From Nonomuraea sp. SYSU D8015 (lineage in GTDB: Bacteria > Actinomycetota > Actinomycetes > Streptosporangiales > Streptosporangiaceae), in NCBI RefSeq assembly GCF_008065375.1, contig NZ_VJYI01000002.1, forward strand, positions 1 through 64,000: a stretch of 64,000 nt of DNA, in the 5' to 3' direction. This document shows, in pieces, positions 61,200 through 64,000 of this stretch; position 1 is the first letter of the stretch, and each line of letters starts with the position of its first letter. The translations under genes were made by a program, and so were the position numbers. A model generated the notes under the pieces. That model ran no database searches. It was not told the origin of the DNA and worked only from the letters and a program-made list of their open reading frames with translations.

Positions 61200-62228
61200 G
61201 TGACCCGATATCGGGAGATTTGCACCGACCTCGCCCATCAGATCAGCGCGGGGACCCTCCACCCTGGCGACGAGCTGCCGGGGGTCCGCGATCTCGCCCA
61301 GCAGTGGCACACCACGGCCTCCACCGTCAGCCGGGCACAGCGCCGGCTGGCCGACGCCGGCGTGCTGGAACTGGCCGACCGTCGCCGTGCACGCGTAGCC
61401 CCCGGCGCTGCGCTCGCCGCCCGCCGGTTCCTGCACGTGGACTCGGTCTTCACCCTCGCCGGCAGCGACGATCCCGCTCTCGACCTCCTCACCGGCGCGC
61501 TGGACGGAAAGCTGAAAGTCGTCACGCGCGAGGGCAGTGTCGCCGGCCTCAGCGCGGTGCGTCAGGGCCACGCCGACGGCGCCGCGATCCATCTGCTGCA
61601 CCACACCGGGGTCTACAACGCGCCTTTCGCGCTCGGCATGCTGCGGGGCCTGGAACCGCACTTGATCCACCTCTGGCGACGCGAGCAAGGGCTGATCGTG
61701 CCGCCGGGCAACCCCCACCGCATCACCGGCATCGCCGATCTCGCAGAGCGGCGGGTCTCCACCCGACGCCCGGGCACCGGGACCCGAATCCTTCTGGACC
61801 GGCTGCTCCTGGCCGCCGGTCACGACCCGGACAGGCTCCGGGGACCGCAGGTCGGCTCCCATCTCGAGGTCGCCCTGGCCGTCGCCACCGGCACCGTCGA
61901 CGCCGGCCTCGGAGTCCGCTCGGCCGCAACCGACCTGGGCCTCGAGTTCATTCCCCTGACCTGGGAGGACTTCGACATCGGGCTGGCCGGGCACGCCCTC
62001 GACCCGGCTGCTCATCTCACCGCCGCACTACGCACGCCGACCCTGCGTGACAGGATCACCTCACTGGGCGGCTACGACACCTCAAGGTCTGGCGACGTCA
62101 CGAAACTCTCCGACACGGAGCCGAGCGGGGCCCGTGTGCCGGGGAGTGGTCAGCGTCGCCGAGCGGTGTCGAGCACCCTTTCCCCGGAAAGAGCCGACGC
62201 TTTTACAGCTCGTGACCGTTCCGGCTGA
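61200..62228 (+). CDS. GntR-HTH regulator fused to a substrate-binding-like domain
   Basis: 342 residues from GTG at 61200. A GntR winged HTH comes first (YREICTDLAHQISAGTLHPG, VRDLAQQWHTTASTVSRAQR), then from about residue 90 a PBP-like domain (GALDGKLKVVTREGSVAGLS, VRQGHADGAAIHLLHHTGVY, GLIVPPGNPHRITGIADLAE, LEVALAVATGTVDAGLGVRS). Such one-component regulators are set next to molybdate/tungstate transport genes and sense the same oxyanion. The last 50 residues (SRSGDVTKLSDTEPSGARVP and on) are not conserved. A palindrome covers the first codons. Confidence 0.85.
   Translation: MTRYREICTDLAHQISAGTLHPGDELPGVRDLAQQWHTTASTVSRAQRRLADAGVLELADRRRARVAPGAALAARRFLHVDSVFTLAGSDDPALDLLTGALDGKLKVVTREGSVAGLSAVRQGHADGAAIHLLHHTGVYNAPFALGMLRGLEPHLIHLWRREQGLIVPPGNPHRITGIADLAERRVSTRRPGTGTRILLDRLLLAAGHDPDRLRGPQVGSHLEVALAVATGTVDAGLGVRSAATDLGLEFIPLTWEDFDIGLAGHALDPAAHLTAALRTPTLRDRITSLGGYDTSRSGDVTKLSDTEPSGARVPGSGQRRRAVSSTLSPERADAFTARDRSG
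61204..61215. promoter_or_regulatory. Palindrome at the regulator start
   Basis: CCCGATATCGGG is a perfect 12-base palindrome directly after the GTG start of the regulator gene. It may be an autoregulatory operator for the divergent tup operon, or a coincidence of coding sequence. Confidence 0.3.
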
Positions 62229-62249
62229 GCCGACAGCTGAACGCTGGAC

Positions 62250-63491
62250 TTAGGCGGGCGTGCGGTTCACCAGGACGCGGGCGAGCACGACGGTGATGAC
62301 GCCGGCGAGAACGACGGACAGCAGGCCGACGCGCAGACTGGCGAGGTCGGCGACGAATCCCACCAGGGGCGGGGACAGCAGGAATCCGCCGCGCAGCAGC
62401 CAGCTGACGATGGTGAGGCCGGTGCCAGCGGGCAGTCCGGGTAGTTCGTCGGCGGTGTGCATGGCGGCAGGGACGAGGGTGGCCACGCCGAGCCCGGCGA
62501 GGGCGAAGCCCGCCAACGCGGTGCCCACGCTGGGCATGGCGAGGGCGGCGCCCATGCCGACGGCGGCGAGAGCTCCTCCAGCACGCACGACGGTGCGCTG
62601 GCCGAAGCGGTCCACGACACGGTCGCCGGTGAGGCGGCCGACGGTCATGGCGATCTGGAGGGCCACGACGGCCAGGCCGGCGGTGGCGGCACTGGCGTGC
62701 AGGTCGCCGTTGAGGTAGAGGGCGCCCCATGACGCGCCGGCGTCCTCGACGAGGGCGCCGCAGGCGGCCAGCACGCCGAGAGCGGCGAGCATCCGCACGG
62801 CCGAGCCGGTGAACGAGCGCCAACGTCCGTGGGCCGGTGGGGCGGCCGGGTGCCCGTCCGCTGCGGCGACGTCCTGGGCTTCGGCGGGGCGTTCGGCGTC
62901 TTCGGGGCCTGGCAGCAGGAACCGGTAGGCGACGAGGGCGACGATGCTGAACAGCGTCGCGGAGATGCTCAGGTGGACCGCGAGGGGGATGTGGAGGCCG
63001 GCGGCGGCCGAGCCCATCAGGCCGCCCAGGACCGCGCCGATGCTCCACACGCCGTGCAGCGAATTGAGGATCGAACGCCGGTAGAGCCGTTGGACCCGCA
63101 GGCCGTGGGCGTTCTGCGCGACATCGACGACCGCGTCCAGCGCGCCGATGACGAACAGCACGAGACCGAACGCGATCCAGTTCGGCGCGAAGGGGATGGG
63201 CAGCGTCGCGATGGTGGTCGCGACGATCCCGAACGCCGCCACGCGTGCGGAGCCGAACCGGCGGATGGCGGCGCCGGCGAGCAGCCCGGCCAGCAGCGCG
63301 CCGATCGAGTACCCGGCAAGCGCGGCGCCGAAGACGGCGTTGCTCACGCCGAGATCGGCCTTGATCTGCGGGTAGCGCGGGACGACGTTGAAGAACACGG
63401 CGCCGTTGGTGAGGAACAGCGCCGCGACGGCGGCGCGGGCCAGGCGTGCCTGACGGGTGGGCGCGGCGAGGGGAGCGGCGGCAGCGGACAT
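62250..63491 (-). CDS. MFS transporter
   Basis: 413 residues from ATG at 63491. Twelve hydrophobic segments; motif A-like loop GAAIRRFGSARVAAFGIVAT, ALDAVVDVAQNAHGLRVQRL (family signature of the sugar/drug MFS group with D-V-x-x-N-A-x-G), and a central charged loop PGPEDAERPAEAQDVAAADG. GLTIVSWLLRGGFLLSPPLV and ADLASLRVGLLSVVLAGVIT end the protein. It resembles exporters rather than sugar importers, and is transcribed after a TetR gene, so probably a TetR-controlled efflux pump. Confidence 0.85.
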   Translation of the reverse strand: MSAAAAPLAAPTRQARLARAAVAALFLTNGAVFFNVVPRYPQIKADLGVSNAVFGAALAGYSIGALLAGLLAGAAIRRFGSARVAAFGIVATTIATLPIPFAPNWIAFGLVLFVIGALDAVVDVAQNAHGLRVQRLYRRSILNSLHGVWSIGAVLGGLMGSAAAGLHIPLAVHLSISATLFSIVALVAYRFLLPGPEDAERPAEAQDVAAADGHPAAPPAHGRWRSFTGSAVRMLAALGVLAACGALVEDAGASWGALYLNGDLHASAATAGLAVVALQIAMTVGRLTGDRVVDRFGQRTVVRAGGALAAVGMGAALAMPSVGTALAGFALAGLGVATLVPAAMHTADELPGLPAGTGLTIVSWLLRGGFLLSPPLVGFVADLASLRVGLLSVVLAGVITVVLARVLVNRTPA

Positions 63492-63524
63492 GCGGCTTTC
63501 CAAACGTAGGTGCGAGGGAAGGGG

Positions 63525-64000
63525 TCAGCGCAGGAACCGGTGGATGGCGTGGCGGATCTGCTCGGACGTCATCGGGTCGGTCGACAGGGCGCTGTGCAGC
63601 ACGAGCCCTTCGATGAGTGCGTCCAGCTCCCGGGCGGTGGTGGCGTCGAAGTGGCGTTCCAGCGCCTGCCGGCTGCGCGCCATCCAGGCCTGGGTGACGG
63701 CCCTCAGGGCCGGGTTGCGTGCCGCGGCCACGTACAGCTCCACGGAAAGGACGAGGTCGTGCCGCGAGCCGAGCAGGTCGTCGGCCACCAGCGTGATGAC
63801 GGCCTCGACCGCCGCGTCCCGGTCCTGCGCGGCGCTCAGCCGCTCGTCGAAAACACGGGCCACCGACTCGGCGTGCCGGGTGAACGCCTCGGCGAGCACC
63901 TCCTCCAGGGACGCGAAGTGGTAGGTCATCGAGCCCAGCGGCACGTCGGCAGCGCGGGCGATCTCCCGGTGCGTCGTCCCGGCGACGCCACGCTCAGCGA
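63525..64000 (-). CDS. TetR-family regulator (5' end outside the window)
   Basis: The frame continues beyond base 64000. Visible: ERGVAGTTHREIARAADVPL and GSMTYHFASLEEVLAEAFTR, which are the recognition helix region of a TetR HTH (V-P-L-G-S-M-T-Y-H-F), then a helical ligand domain (AQDRDAAVEAVITLVADDLL, SVELYVAAARNPALRAVTQA, LEGLVLHSALSTDPMTSEQI-type end). An internal ATG is not the start, because it would drop the HTH. It precedes the MFS gene by 33 bases in the same direction and should control it. Confidence 0.88.
   Translation of the reverse strand, partial: AERGVAGTTHREIARAADVPLGSMTYHFASLEEVLAEAFTRHAESVARVFDERLSAAQDRDAAVEAVITLVADDLLGSRHDLVLSVELYVAAARNPALRAVTQAWMARSRQALERHFDATTARELDALIEGLVLHSALSTDPMTSEQIRHAIHRFLR

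Overview
The window is high-GC actinomycete DNA. Many GTG and TTG starts, SigE-family ECF, SARP/AfsR-type, TetR, IclR and GntR regulators, an AA10 chitin-active enzyme and a rifamycin monooxygenase with its RAE box suggest a soil actinomycete, probably Streptosporangiales (for example Nonomuraea-like). That placement is inference from gene style, not from a marker gene. No rRNA, CRISPR array or complete prophage is visible, and only one tRNA was found.

Layout. 1-3342: mobile-element debris ending at a tRNA-Thr(GGT) gene: an IS3 transposase tail, a small secreted repeat protein, excisionase and DUF397 remnants, an IS5-type transposase half, and a frameshifted tyrosine integrase tail that stops two bases before the tRNA 3' end. 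3382-13649: cell-wall hydrolases (NlpC/P60, GH25), a P-loop kinase, a DrrAB-type ABC exporter, a Ca2+/H+ antiporter, NUDIX, flavoprotein and GNAT genes, and a TetR-controlled F420/NADP-type reductase. 13689-17892: an aromatic-aldehyde module with two divergent aldehyde dehydrogenases around an IclR regulator, with a matching inverted-repeat site before each enzyme gene. 17961-20650: broken regulators (a frameshifted LysR, an orphan TPR tail) and a serine-hydrolase stub.

20879-28158: a P450, then an iron-box-controlled divergent pair: a MATE exporter and a four-gene ABC importer of the dipeptide/nickel family with a fused double ATPase. 28274-31323: a secreted AA10 monooxygenase with a perfect palindrome upstream, rifampicin monooxygenase (rox) with a RAE box, and aconitase and ABC-exporter relics. 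31565-35589: a GntR-MFS pair, a 58-residue cysteine-rich protein and two short-chain dehydrogenases. 35939-37548: a SigE-family sigma factor overlapping a membrane-anchored solute-binding protein that may act as a ligand-sensing anti-sigma factor. This is the most unusual unit in the window.

37659-53402: DedA, DUF1801 and VOC genes, two large ATPase/TPR regulators, a GlxA-type regulator with a divergent oxidoreductase, an ABC-2 exporter, an 86-base inverted duplication of the exporter leader, a conserved 135-residue protein, a second P450 of the same kind as the first, and a DUF899 protein. 53575-58520: relics of a methyltransferase, an integrase, an XRE regulator and a DUF3987 replication protein, around a BenE transporter and a large secreted beta-propeller protein. 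58530-62228: a tungstate-type ABC importer (TupABC) with a divergent GntR regulator carrying its own substrate-binding-like domain. 62250-64000: an MFS transporter and a TetR gene that runs off the window.
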